Shown here: in pieces, positions 1-7,825 of the stretch | How the letters are laid out: every line of letters begins with the position of its first letter | How positions within the stretch are numbered: the stretch's first letter is position 1 | Assembly: GCA_035649175.1 (NCBI GenBank) | Contig: DASRKB010000206.1 | Coordinates: forward strand, 1 to 55,054 | DNA length: 55,054 bases | Direction of reading: 5' to 3' | From: SCGC-AG-212-J23 sp035649175 | GTDB taxonomy: Bacteria > Pseudomonadota > Gammaproteobacteria > Burkholderiales > SG8-39 | Position numbers and translations under genes: made by a program | Notes under the pieces: model-generated | Told to the model about the DNA's origin: nothing | Database searches by the model: none | What the model saw: the letters and a program-made list of their open reading frames with translations, nothing else

Positions 1-140
1 GGTCCCCGCCCCGCGAGGAGCTTCGGCGCGGCGCTCACCTGCTCGAGGAGGCCGCGCGTGAAGGCGAGGCATCGGCCGGCGAGGAGCGGCCCCCAGCTCT
101 CGAGCGCGAGGAACACGCCGAGGAGCGACGCGGCGACGGC
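1..140 (-). other. Non-SoxB coding-like sequence joined to soxB at window edge
   Basis: Downstream of the soxB fragment a different minus-strand frame becomes coding-like. It reads roughly AVAASLLGVFLALESWGPLL then AGRCLAFTRGLLEQVSAAPK, a hydrophobic, membrane-like stretch with GC-rich third positions. The continuing soxB frame turns into an Arg/Pro-rich shadow of the kind seen out of frame in high-GC DNA. The new sequence does not match the SoxB region that should follow LVKR. I cannot name the protein. A chimeric assembly join or a real recombination point at about 139-141 would explain it. Confidence 0.45.
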
Positions 141-516
141 GCTTCACCAGCGTGGCGAGGTGGGCATAGCCGCCGACCTTGCCGTAGCGCTTCGCCGCCG
201 CGGCGAAGTCGAGGTAGGTGAAGGCATGCGAGCCTGCCGTGCCTTCGGGGATCGAGAAGTGCTTCAGGAAGGGATGACCCACCAGGTGCGGTGGGCGGCC
301 CAATGCCTCGTCGACGCCCAGGTTGACGCTGGGCTCGCGGAAGTAGACGGGAAGTAGCTGCGCGTGGACGTCGGTGATGTGCAGCAGCCGCAAGTTGCCG
401 AACGCGGGGAGCTCGTAGAGCTCGTCGGCCGCCTGCGCGTGCGAGTGCCCGCGGTGCAGACTCGCCCCCGCCGCAGCGGCGAGGGCGAGGAGGCGGAGAA
501 AATCCCTTCTGTCTAT
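139..516 (-). CDS. soxB: SoxB thiosulfohydrolase, N-terminal part only
   Basis: This is the N-terminus of SoxB, the periplasmic di-manganese thiosulfohydrolase that hydrolyses sulfate from SoxY-bound sulfur. The frame opens with a twin-arginine export signal (RRDFLRLLALAAAAG), then YELPAFGNLRLLHITDVHAQLLP, which holds the first metal-binding D-x-H of the metallophosphoesterase fold, and YFREPSVNLGVDEALG and GKVGGYAHLATLVKR, all typical of SoxB. The likely first codon is ATA at 516-514, overlapping the soxX stop as ATAG. No ATG, GTG or TTG lies just upstream in frame, so the start is odd. SoxB resemblance stops at about position 139, after roughly 125 of the usual 550-600 residues. The rest of the frame is Arg/Pro-rich and unlike SoxB. 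The gene is therefore a fragment here. Confidence 0.85.
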
Positions 517-1139
517 TGGTTTACCGGGGAAGCGGGATCGAGCAGGAGCGCCACCAGGTCCTTGATCTGCTGCTCGGTGAGCGAGCCGGAATGCCCGAAG
601 CGCGGCATGTGCGAGCAGGCGTTGTAGGCCTTGGCGTTGTAGATCTTGCCGTAGGTGTACTGCTGGATCTCCGGCCGGTTGCCGCGCGTTTTGCCGAAGC
701 CGGCCAAGCTCGGTCCGATGGTGCCGAACGCCTCTTCCTTGGGCGAGATCTGGTGGCAGTTGTAGCAACTGCCGCCGGGCTGTACCCCGGGCTTGTCGCT
801 CCACATCGCTCCCCGGCCGCTCTGAGCGATCTTCTCGCCCGCCTTCCAGTCACCCATGAGTCCGCCGCTCGGGAGCTTGATCGCCTTGAGCTGCGACTCC
901 TCGATGCGCTTGGCGACCTCGACGGGGGGATTGTCGGCGTGCAGGTTGCAAAGGCGTTGGACTTCGTCGAGCTCGACGCGATCCATCGTCGCCTGGCCGC
1001 GCGCTCGGAAGTCGCGCTTGAGCACCGCGGTGACCTGCTGGAGGTCGGCGCTGGAGGCTTTGTGCCGCTCGCCGAGCGTGGGGGCGGTGGTGCACGAGGC
1101 AAGCGCCGCGGTGAGCGGAAGGAGCAGGAATCGTCTCAT
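513..1139 (-). CDS. soxX: SoxX, c-type cytochrome subunit of SoxAX
   Basis: SoxX is the small cytochrome of SoxAX, which oxidatively couples thiosulfate to the SoxY cysteine in the periplasm. The 208-residue product has an N-terminal lipobox (ALASC, Cys16), so it is probably a membrane-anchored lipoprotein. One haem c motif (CYNCH, 125-129) sits in the C-terminal half, and a Met of the HMPRFG segment can serve as distal ligand. A long N-terminal extension (about 100 residues) precedes the haem domain, as in the larger SoxX variants. An AAGGAG ribosome site lies 6 nt before the ATG. The gene follows soxA by 10 nt and its stop overlaps the soxB frame, so soxYZAXB is one transcription unit. Confidence 0.95.
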   Translation of the reverse strand: MRRFLLLPLTAALASCTTAPTLGERHKASSADLQQVTAVLKRDFRARGQATMDRVELDEVQRLCNLHADNPPVEVAKRIEESQLKAIKLPSGGLMGDWKAGEKIAQSGRGAMWSDKPGVQPGGSCYNCHQISPKEEAFGTIGPSLAGFGKTRGNRPEIQQYTYGKIYNAKAYNACSHMPRFGHSGSLTEQQIKDLVALLLDPASPVNQ

Positions 1140-1149
1140 CTTCGTCTCC

Positions 1150-1941
1150 TTAGCGCTTGACCGAAGGGCCGCGGTAGGGCTCGCCCTGGGCGGTCACGGT
1201 CAGGAACTGCACCAGGGCCACCATCGCCTCGGAGCCGAACACCGGCTCCGGCATGCGCATCTGACGGTAGCAGTCGTTCATGCGCCACTGGATGGTCTTG
1301 AACTGGCTGTTGGATACCCGGTAGGCCGGCCAGGTGGCGATCAGCGGCCGCGCCACCGCAGGCTTGTAGAGCACCGGCAGTTCAGACATGCGGATGCGCT
1401 TGTCGTCTTCGCCGTGGCAGGAAGCGCAGGAGAAATCCCACGCGCCGGCCCGGTGAAAGTAGAGCTTCTGGCCGAGCTCGAACGAGGCCTTCTCCTTCGA
1501 GTGGCTCATTCCCGGCCGCAGCGGCATACCGTGGGACTGGCCGGCGACGTAGGCCGAGAGATATTCCATCTCCGAGGGACTGTCCGCGTTGCCGAAGACG
1601 CGCTTGGTGGCCTCCTCACGGCTGCGCCCCTGCAGGGTCATCATGCAGTGCAGGAGCCGCGTCTCGAGGTCCATGACACGGTCGACGTCGGCGAAATAGC
1701 GAGGCAGGCCGGCGTAGGCGCCCCTGAGCACGCCCGGGCCTTGGCCGAGGTCGCATTTCTCGAGCGAGACGTTCTTGGGCCCCTGGGGCTTTTTCCAGAG
1801 CTCCTCGCCGCTGAGCTCGAAGAGCTCCACCGGCGCGCTCTCCCTCGTCATCCGCTGGTAATCGGCGAACGGCGACTGCTGCGCCCACGCCGGGACGACC
1901 GCCAGAGCGAGCGCCGCACTGCCAATGATTGCGCGCATCAT
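1150..1941 (-). CDS. soxA: SoxA, catalytic c-type cytochrome subunit of SoxAX
   Basis: SoxA carries the active-site haem of the SoxAX thiosulfate:SoxYZ transferase. The 263-residue protein begins with a Sec signal (cleavage after AWA, about residue 20). It shows Cys63 (KCDLG) and Cys99 (LLHC), which probably form the disulfide that replaces the N-terminal haem of di-haem forms. It then has one haem c motif CASCH (172-176) and the catalytic Cys224 in NDCYRQMRMP that ligates haem as a persulfide. This is the mono-haem type of SoxA. It lies between soxZ and soxX with spacings of 29 and 10 nt. Confidence 0.95.
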   Translation of the reverse strand: MMRAIIGSAALALAVVPAWAQQSPFADYQRMTRESAPVELFELSGEELWKKPQGPKNVSLEKCDLGQGPGVLRGAYAGLPRYFADVDRVMDLETRLLHCMMTLQGRSREEATKRVFGNADSPSEMEYLSAYVAGQSHGMPLRPGMSHSKEKASFELGQKLYFHRAGAWDFSCASCHGEDDKRIRMSELPVLYKPAVARPLIATWPAYRVSNSQFKTIQWRMNDCYRQMRMPEPVFGSEAMVALVQFLTVTAQGEPYRGPSVKR

Positions 1942-1970
1942 CCTCCTCCTCCTGTTGCGGGCGGCGGTCG

Positions 1971-2267
1971 TCAGGCGACCGCGGTTTCGGTCTTGTTGGT
2001 ATCGCCCTTGTTGTCGAGCCAGCTTACCTCGATCTTGTCGCCCTTCGCGCCGCCCTTGAGGCGGAACGAGAACACCGGGTTACGCGACACCGCCTGGCTG
2101 ATCTCGCCCTCGATCACGGTCTTGCCGTTCACCTTCACCGTGAGGTTCTGGATGAAGTGCGGCTTGCCCTTGGTCTGCTGCTCGGTCGCCATGGGGTGGC
2201 TCATCAGCACGCGCACGTCGGTGTTACCCCCGGCGAGCGTCGCGCGCATTTTCATCGGTCCTGCCAT
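1971..2267 (-). CDS. soxZ: SoxZ, partner of the SoxY sulfur carrier
   Basis: SoxZ forms the heterodimeric SoxYZ carrier to which intermediates are bound in the periplasm. The 98-residue product matches the family in length and has the conserved core MSHPMATEQQ, KPHFIQNLTVKVNG and NPVFSFRLKG. It has no signal peptide and is exported together with SoxY. It contains no cysteine, as expected, because the carrier thiol sits on SoxY. An AGGAGG-like site precedes the ATG. It starts 12 nt after soxY and is part of soxYZAXB. No soxCD follows within the window, which fits an organism that completes sulfane-sulfur oxidation through the Dsr route. Confidence 0.95.
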   Translation of the reverse strand: MAGPMKMRATLAGGNTDVRVLMSHPMATEQQTKGKPHFIQNLTVKVNGKTVIEGEISQAVSRNPVFSFRLKGGAKGDKIEVSWLDNKGDTNKTETAVA

Positions 2268-2279
2268 GTCCGTTCCTCC

Positions 2280-2729
2280 TTATCCGCCGCAGCCGCCGAT
2301 TGTGACCTTGATTTCCTTCGTCGCCTGGTAGCTCTTGCCGCCGGCTGTCGCGACGACGCGCACGTCGGAGGTCTCGCCCATCTTGGCGTTGAGCTTGACG
2401 AAGGGAACCGCCCCCTCGGCGAACTCGAATTTCGCCACCAGCGGGTAGGGATTCTTCTCCACCAGCACCGCGAGCGACGTCGTCCCCGGAATGTTGCTCG
2501 TCACCTCGATCGGCACCACCGCCCCGTTCTCGGCGATCTGCGGCGCCTCGATGAGGATCTGGCTCGACGACTCGGCGCCTGCCGTGCCAAGGTTTTTCAG
2601 CGCGTCGGCGCTCGACTTCGAAGCGAACGCGGCCTGGTTCCAGGCGGCGAGCGCGGCGAAGGGCTTGAGCAGCGCGGCGAGGGCGAGGGCCCCCGCGATG
2701 CGCAGCGCTCCCCTGCGTTGGTCGTTCAT
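2280..2729 (-). CDS. soxY: SoxY, covalent sulfur-carrier protein
   Basis: SoxY bears the swinging-arm cysteine that carries thiosulfate-derived sulfur through the Sox cycle. The 149-residue protein starts with a twin-arginine-type leader (QRRGALRIAGALALAALL). It contains the sulfur-carrier Ig-like domain and ends in the diagnostic GGCGG motif, with carrier Cys147. It is the first gene of soxYZAXB, with a GGAGG site before the ATG. Upstream is a short AT-richer promoter region containing a perfect palindrome. In organisms lacking SoxCD, SoxY-bound sulfane sulfur is thought to be handed on to storage or the cytoplasm. The rest of this window supplies the machinery for that. Confidence 0.95.
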   Translation of the reverse strand: MNDQRRGALRIAGALALAALLKPFAALAAWNQAAFASKSSADALKNLGTAGAESSSQILIEAPQIAENGAVVPIEVTSNIPGTTSLAVLVEKNPYPLVAKFEFAEGAVPFVKLNAKMGETSDVRVVATAGGKSYQATKEIKVTIGGCGG

Positions 2730-2739
2730 CGTGTCCCTC

Positions 2740-2790
2740 CTTCCATTGGGGAATAGTAATAACTCAAGAGGTCATGAACATCAAATGTTC
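2740..2790 (-). promoter_or_regulatory. Candidate sox promoter with GAACAT-CAA-ATGTTC palindrome
   Basis: The 69-nt gap between moaC and soxY is AT-rich for this genome. It contains a perfect inverted repeat GAACAT-N3-ATGTTC at 2776-2790. Read on the minus strand, a TTGATG (possible -35) overlaps this palindrome, and TATTAC (possible -10) follows after 17 nt. A palindrome over a -35 box is a plausible binding site for a sulfur-responsive regulator, but the regulator is not identified. Confidence 0.5.
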
Positions 2791-2798
2791 TTATCCGG

Positions 2799-3284
2799 TT
2801 ATTCGCGTCTTCGCCGGTAGACGCCCGACTTCCCGCCTCGCTTTTCCTCCAGACGGAGGTCGGTCAGCGTCATGCCGCGGTCGACTGCCTTCACCATGTC
2901 GTAGACTGTCAGCAGCCCCACGGCTGCAGCGGTGAGGGCCTCCATCTCCACGCCGGTCTGCCCGCGGCATTCTACCGTCGCCGTAACGCGCACGGCGGAA
3001 AGTCGCTTCTCCAGCTCGAAGGTCACCGCAACCCGCGTGAGGGCGACGGGATGCGCGAGCGGAACGAGTTCGGCGGTACGCTTGGCGGCCTGGATCGCCG
3101 CAATACGTGCCACGCCCAGGACGTCGCCCTTGCGCGCCGTCCCCGCCGCGATGTGGCGCAGCGTCGCGGGCTGCATGCGGATGCGACCCGAGGCCACGGC
3201 GATGCGGAGCGTGCTCGCTTTGGCGCCCACATCCACCATGTGGACCGCGCCTTTCGCGTCGAAGTGAGTGAGCGTTCGCGCCAT
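2799..3284 (-). CDS. moaC: MoaC, cyclic pyranopterin monophosphate synthase
   Basis: MoaC converts the MoaA product 3',8-cyclo-7,8-dihydro-GTP into cyclic pyranopterin monophosphate, the first stable molybdopterin intermediate. The product has the family length (161 residues) and the conserved segments FDAKGAVHMVDVG, LVPLAHPV and GVEMEALTAAAVGLLTVYDMVKAVDR (given here in part). I chose the ATG at 3284; an in-frame ATG at 3299 would add five residues. The long frame further upstream is only a shadow of the divergent peptidase gene. Molybdenum cofactor is needed here by SoeA. The LAHP segment replaces the commoner LCHP, an ordinary variation. Confidence 0.93.
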   Translation of the reverse strand: MARTLTHFDAKGAVHMVDVGAKASTLRIAVASGRIRMQPATLRHIAAGTARKGDVLGVARIAAIQAAKRTAELVPLAHPVALTRVAVTFELEKRLSAVRVTATVECRGQTGVEMEALTAAAVGLLTVYDMVKAVDRGMTLTDLRLEEKRGGKSGVYRRRRE

Positions 3285-3306
3285 GGCCGGCGCTATCATA
3301 AACACA

Positions 3307-4743
3307 ATGCGACCGATTTCCATTCTCGCGTGCCTGGCGTGTTCGCTCGGTGCTGCGGCGCAGGGCCTTCCGGACCTCGGCAGCACGGGCGATGCGGTGC
3401 TCTCTCCGCAAATCGAGCGGCGCATCGGGGAGAGCATCGTGCGCGAGATCCGCTTCCGCGAGCCTTCGTACCTCGACGATCCGGAGATCGCCGAGTACCT
3501 GGGCGGCATCGGCGAGCGCATCTCGCGCGAGATGCCCGGCACCCGGCACGACTTCGAGTTCTTCGTGCTGCGCGATCCGACGCTGAACGCGTTTGCGCTG
3601 CCCGGCGGGTTCATGGGCGTGCACACGGGGCTGATCGCCGCGGCCGAGACCGAGTCGGAGCTCGCCTCGGTGATCGCGCACGAGCTCGCCCACGTCACCC
3701 AGCGTCATATCGCGCGCATGCTCGGCAAGCAGGAGGAGATGAGTCTGCCGGTGCTCGCGGCGCTCGCCGCCGCCGTGCTGCTCGGCCGCGCACGGCCCGA
3801 CCTCGCGGCGGGCGCGGCGGCCGCGGCGCAGGCGGGCGCCGTGCAGGCGACCCTCGCCTACTCCCGGGAGTTCGAGCGCGATGCCGACCGCGTGGGCTTC
3901 GGCGCGCTCGAGCAGGCGGGATTCGACCCGCGCGCCATGGCGGTCTTCTTCGAGCGCCTGCAGCGCGCGATGCGCGTGGCCGACGACGGCAGCGTGCCGG
4001 GCTACCTGCGCACCCACCCGGTCACGGTGGAGCGCATCGCCGACGTGCAGAACAAGGCCGCGGCGCTGCCCTACCGGCAGCACCCCGACAGCGTGGAGTT
4101 CCACCTCGTGCGCGCCAAGCTCCGCGCGCAGGCCGGAGACGCACGCGACGCGATCGCGCACTTCGAGTCCGCGGTGCGCGATCGGCGCTACGCGAGCGAA
4201 GCCGCGGCACGCTACGGGTTCGCGCTCGCGTTGCTGCGCGCACGCCGCGCGGGCGAGGCGCAGACGCAGCTGCGGCTTGCGCGCGCCGCCGGCGCGGCCG
4301 GCCCCATGGTCGAAGCCGCCGACGCGCGTGCGCGCCAGGCACAGGGCGACGCGGCCGGCGCGGCGGCGCTTCTCGAGAAGGCGCGCAGCCGCTATCCGCG
4401 CTCGCGGGCGCTCGTCTATTCGCAAGTGACGGTGTTGCAGGATGCTCGCCGCCACGCCGAGGCGCTAGGCGTGCTGGAAAGTGAGGTTCGCGAGCATCCG
4501 CGCGACCCCCGGCTGCGCACGCTGCAGGCGCGCAGCCACGCCGAGCTCGGGCAGCGCTTCCAGCAGCATCAGGCCCAGGCCGAGGTGTACGCGCTCCAGG
4601 GCAGCCTCCCGGCGGCGATCGAGCAGCTCGAGATCGCGCGGCGCGCCGGCGGCGCGGATTTCTACCAGCTCTCCGTGGTCGACGCGCGGCTCAAGGAGCT
4701 GCGCGCACAGCACGCGCAGGAAGTACGCGAAGCGAAACGCTAG
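3307..4743 (+). CDS. M48-family metalloprotease with C-terminal TPR region (BepA-like)
   Basis: The product is 478 residues and resembles BepA/YfgC, periplasmic zinc proteases that survey outer-membrane protein assembly. A Sec signal (RPISILACLACSLGAAAQG) is followed by an M48 domain with the zinc site HELAH (125-129) and the downstream Glu in FERDADRVGF (about 189-198). The C-terminal 200 residues are Ala-rich helical repeats of TPR type. I chose the ATG at 3307 because the signal peptide begins there; the frame also opens at 3268. It is divergent from moaC, with starts about 20 nt apart. No specific tie to sulfur metabolism is visible. Confidence 0.85.
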   Translation: MRPISILACLACSLGAAAQGLPDLGSTGDAVLSPQIERRIGESIVREIRFREPSYLDDPEIAEYLGGIGERISREMPGTRHDFEFFVLRDPTLNAFALPGGFMGVHTGLIAAAETESELASVIAHELAHVTQRHIARMLGKQEEMSLPVLAALAAAVLLGRARPDLAAGAAAAAQAGAVQATLAYSREFERDADRVGFGALEQAGFDPRAMAVFFERLQRAMRVADDGSVPGYLRTHPVTVERIADVQNKAAALPYRQHPDSVEFHLVRAKLRAQAGDARDAIAHFESAVRDRRYASEAAARYGFALALLRARRAGEAQTQLRLARAAGAAGPMVEAADARARQAQGDAAGAAALLEKARSRYPRSRALVYSQVTVLQDARRHAEALGVLESEVREHPRDPRLRTLQARSHAELGQRFQQHQAQAEVYALQGSLPAAIEQLEIARRAGGADFYQLSVVDARLKELRAQHAQEVREAKR

Positions 4744-4787
4744 CGCTTCTGCGGCTCGACGTAGGCCACGTAAAGAAGGTTTATCAG

Positions 4788-4803
4788 GCCGCCTTATCGG
4801 CGG
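4788..4803 (+). terminator. Short GC hairpin after the M48 gene
   Basis: A CCGCC-TTATC-GGCGG stem-loop lies about 45 nt after the M48 stop codon and 53 nt before sat. There is no T-run after it, so its role as a terminator is uncertain. Confidence 0.25.
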
Positions 4804-4855
4804 ATTAGCAGATCGCGGTTGCTCGTGCCCGGCGCGCTCCCGAGAATACGGCCCC

Positions 4856-6019
4856 ATGCCAGCCTCCCGGCTCGTCCCGCCGCATGGCGCGGCCGCTCTG
4901 AAGCCGCTGGCGCTCCATGGCGAGGCGCTCGCCGCCGAGCGCGAGCGCGCGCGATCCCTTCCCGCGCTGCCTGTCAGCTCGCGCGAGAAAGGCGACCTCA
5001 TCATGCTCGGCATCGGCGGCTTCACACCGCTCGAGGGCTTCATGACCCGCGCCGACTGGGAAGGTGTCTGCCGCCACTATCGCACGGCGAGCGGGCTCTT
5101 CTGGCCGATTCCCATCACTGTCTCCGCGAAGGAAGCCATCGCCGCAGGCGGCGAGATTGCGCTCGTCGATCCGGAGGGAGGCGAGCCGCTCGCCACCATG
5201 CAGGTGCGCGAGAGCTACAAGGTCGACAAGGCGCTCGAGTGCCAATCGGTATTCCGCACGACCGATGCCGCGCACCCCGGCGTGGCGATGGTGATGGCGC
5301 AGCCGGAATGGAACCTCGCCGGCGCGGTCAACGTGCTCTCCGACGGCGGCTTCAAGGCGAGATACGGCGCGCTCTTCATGACGCCGGCCGAGACGCGCGC
5401 CGAGTTCGAGCGGCTCGGCTGGTCGCGCGTCGCAGCTTTCCAGACACGCAACCCGATGCACCGCTCGCACGAGTACCTCGCCAAGGTGGCGATCGAGACC
5501 TGCGACGGCGTGTTGGTGCACTCGCTGCTCGGCGCCCTGAAGGCCGGGGACATCCCGGCCGACGTACGCACCCGCGCCATCGGCGTTCTCATCGAGAAGT
5601 ACTTCCGCCAAGGCACGGTGGTGCAGGCCGGCTATCCGCTCGACATGCGCTATGCGGGCCCGCGCGAGGCGCTGCTGCACGCGCTCTTCCGGCAGAACTA
5701 CGGCTGCTCGCACCTCATCGTCGGGCGCGACCATGCCGGCGTGGGGAAGTACTACGGGCCCTTCGACGCGCACCGCATCTTCGACGAGATCCCGCCCGAC
5801 GCGCTGCATACGCGGGCGCTGAAGATCGGCGTCACGTTCTGGTGCTACCGCTGCAACGGCATGGCCTCGGACCGCACCTGTCCCCACGGCGATGCCGACC
5901 GGCTGCAGGTGTCGGGCACGCAGCTGCGTCAGTGGCTCTCCGAGGGCACGACGGTGCCGGCCGAGTTCAGCCGGCCCGAGGTGCTGGAAGTGCTGCGCTC
6001 GTACTACGCTACCTTGTAA
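4856..6019 (+). CDS. sat: Sat, dissimilatory-type ATP sulfurylase
   Basis: Sat catalyses ATP + sulfate = APS + diphosphate. With AprAB in a sulfur oxidizer it runs backwards, forming ATP and sulfate from APS. The 387-residue product has the PUA-like N-domain and the nucleotide-binding motif QTRNPMHRSHE (196-206). It also has GRDHAG (290-295) and a Cys-containing FWCYRCNGMASDRTCPHG segment of the bacterial/archaeal homo-oligomeric Sat. There is no APS-kinase domain. The ATG at 4856 lacks a clear Shine-Dalgarno site. It lies about 8-11 kb from aprMBA rather than in the same operon, and converges with the next gene, overlapping by 11 nt. Confidence 0.95.
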   Translation: MPASRLVPPHGAAALKPLALHGEALAAERERARSLPALPVSSREKGDLIMLGIGGFTPLEGFMTRADWEGVCRHYRTASGLFWPIPITVSAKEAIAAGGEIALVDPEGGEPLATMQVRESYKVDKALECQSVFRTTDAAHPGVAMVMAQPEWNLAGAVNVLSDGGFKARYGALFMTPAETRAEFERLGWSRVAAFQTRNPMHRSHEYLAKVAIETCDGVLVHSLLGALKAGDIPADVRTRAIGVLIEKYFRQGTVVQAGYPLDMRYAGPREALLHALFRQNYGCSHLIVGRDHAGVGKYYGPFDAHRIFDEIPPDALHTRALKIGVTFWCYRCNGMASDRTCPHGDADRLQVSGTQLRQWLSEGTTVPAEFSRPEVLEVLRSYYATL

Positions 6020-6893
6020 GCTGGCCGCGGATGAAGGCCGCCGCGCGCGCGAGCGAGTCCTTCGCGGCGAGGTCGTCGGCGAGCGTGCGCACCTCGCGAG
6101 GGCGAAAGTCGAATCCGCGCCCCACGCCCGGGTAGACGACCACGGCCGCGTCGCGGCGCTTCGCCTTCAGCGACTCGATGCCGGTCATGATGGGGCGCGT
6201 GCGCTGGTACTGCTCATGCTCGCCCAGGAAGACGAGCACCGGCACGCGCAGGCCATCGACTTCCGGGGCGTACTGGTATACCTGCATCGCCTCCGGCGCC
6301 TCGGGATGCTGCCAGTGCGGGTAGTACGACACGTAGCAGGCGACCTTGTCCTGACGGCCTTTCGTCACCAGCGCCTTCAGCGCGTAGTAGCCTCCGCGGG
6401 TATGGGAAACGAGGCAGGTCTTCTGTTGGCCGCGCGCCTCGGGCAGCGAGAGGGCGTAGTCGATCGCGCGCGCCGCGTCCTCCTCGAGCGCCTCGTCGTG
6501 GTGCACCGGGAACTTGTCGATGAAGCGCCCGCTGTAAAGATCCGGCGCCACCACCACGAAGCCGCGCGCCGCGAGGCGCAGCGGCACGAGCCGCGTGAGC
6601 TCGTCCAGGCCGCGCCGTCCGTGCAGGAACACCACCACCGGGAAGCGCCCGCCCTGCGCGGCAAAGATTTCCACCGGGATCTCGACCTCGCCGTTCCGGT
6701 AGTACGCGCTACGGCTCGTCACCGCGTGGTTGCCTGGCGCGGCGATCTCGCCGCGCTCCCACCAGGCATCGTCCCACCAGGACTTGTCCTCGTCCTGCGG
6801 GAACCGCGTCGTGGTCCACGGCGCAGGCTGCGCCGCGGTGCTTCCCGCCATTACCGCCAGAACGGCCAGAAGGAAGGCCGCTGCGCGTATCAC
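6009..6893 (-). CDS. Secreted dienelactone-hydrolase-fold protein with altered nucleophile
   Basis: This 294-residue protein has a signal peptide (IRAAAFLLAVLAVMAGSTAA) and a dienelactone-hydrolase-like alpha/beta fold: oxyanion-side VVVFLHGRRG (87-95), a VVAPDLYSG strand, and a late His-region candidate near GVGRGFDF. The nucleophile elbow reads SHTRGG (163-168), so Thr165 occupies the place usually held by Ser or Cys in G-x-S/C-x-G. Either the Thr acts or the enzyme is not a normal hydrolase. It starts with a GTG that overlaps the lysR stop (GTGA), so it is co-transcribed with the regulator. The substrate is unknown. Confidence 0.7.
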   Translation of the reverse strand: MIRAAAFLLAVLAVMAGSTAAQPAPWTTTRFPQDEDKSWWDDAWWERGEIAAPGNHAVTSRSAYYRNGEVEIPVEIFAAQGGRFPVVVFLHGRRGLDELTRLVPLRLAARGFVVVAPDLYSGRFIDKFPVHHDEALEEDAARAIDYALSLPEARGQQKTCLVSHTRGGYYALKALVTKGRQDKVACYVSYYPHWQHPEAPEAMQVYQYAPEVDGLRVPVLVFLGEHEQYQRTRPIMTGIESLKAKRRDAAVVVYPGVGRGFDFRPREVRTLADDLAAKDSLARAAAFIRGQLTR

Positions 6894-7798
6894 GCTGCCG
6901 CCTGCATGGCGGCGAGCCGCTCCTTGGCGAACTGCACGAAGCCGTTCACCAGCTTCGAGTGGAACCGCTCCTTCGGATACACCACGGAGAGCTTGCGGAT
7001 GAGCCTGGGCGAGAGCGGCACCTGCACGAGCCGCCCGAGCTTCACCTCGAGCGCCGCGATCGCCCTCGACATGATGGTGAAGCCCAGGCCGGTGGCCACG
7101 AGCCCCTTCAGCGCCTCGGGGCTGCCGAGCTCCATGACGACCTGGAGACCGTCGGGCTGCACGCCAGCCTTTCGCAGGTAGAGGTCGATGACCTCGCGCG
7201 TACCCGAGCCCGGCTCGCGGCTCGCGTATGCGTGCTCCATGAGCGCCGCGGGCTCCACCGTCTTCAGCTTCGCGAGGGCGTGCGAGGGCGCGCACACCAC
7301 GCGCAGCTCGTCCTCGCAGCAGACGTCCGTGACGAGCGAGGGCAGGTGCGAGTCGCCCTCGATGAAGCCCAGATCCAGGCTGCGCTCGGCGACGCGCGTC
7401 TGCACCGACTCCGAGTTGGCGACGAAAAGGCGCGGCACGACCGCGGGGTTGCGCACCTTGAACTCCCCGAGCACCTGCGGCAGCAGGAACTCGGCGATCG
7501 TGGTGCTCGCGCCGATGAGGAGCGGGCCGGCGACCTGCCCGCTCATCTCCTTGAGGCGCGTATCGAGCTCCGCGGACAGTCCGAGGATGCGCTCGGCATA
7601 GTCGAGCGCCACCTGGCCCGCGGGCGTGAGGGAGATGCGGCCGTGCGCCCGGTCGAAGAGCCGGGTGTCGAACTGCTCCTCGAGCTGGCGGATCTGGAAC
7701 GTGACCGCCGGCTGCGTCATGAACAGCGCCTCCGCTGCCTTGGTGAAGGACAGGTGCTTCGCGACCGCGTGGAAGACCTGGAGGCGACGATCGGCCAT
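6890..7798 (-). CDS. LysR-family transcriptional regulator (CysB/CbbR-like)
   Basis: This 302-residue protein has an N-terminal winged HTH (FHAVAKHLSFTKAAEALFMTQPA) and a periplasmic-binding-like effector domain (about 90-295). The HTH wording and length resemble the CbbR/CysL branch of LysR proteins, but the effector cannot be told from sequence. It is transcribed divergently from the hydrolase-fold gene at 7826, with only 27 nt between starts, and overlaps the downstream dienelactone-hydrolase-like gene by 4 nt. This is the usual arrangement for a LysR regulator controlling both neighbours. Confidence 0.9.
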   Translation of the reverse strand: MADRRLQVFHAVAKHLSFTKAAEALFMTQPAVTFQIRQLEEQFDTRLFDRAHGRISLTPAGQVALDYAERILGLSAELDTRLKEMSGQVAGPLLIGASTTIAEFLLPQVLGEFKVRNPAVVPRLFVANSESVQTRVAERSLDLGFIEGDSHLPSLVTDVCCEDELRVVCAPSHALAKLKTVEPAALMEHAYASREPGSGTREVIDLYLRKAGVQPDGLQVVMELGSPEALKGLVATGLGFTIMSRAIAALEVKLGRLVQVPLSPRLIRKLSVVYPKERFHSKLVNGFVQFAKERLAAMQAAA

Positions 7799-7825
7799 GG
7801 TGCCGGTATATTACCTTTCGGTCCC

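Noticed and set aside
2799..3698. A 299-residue frame covering moaC and the region upstream.
   Set aside because: The first part is an out-of-frame shadow of the divergent M48 gene; MoaC resemblance starts only at MARTLTHFDAKG.
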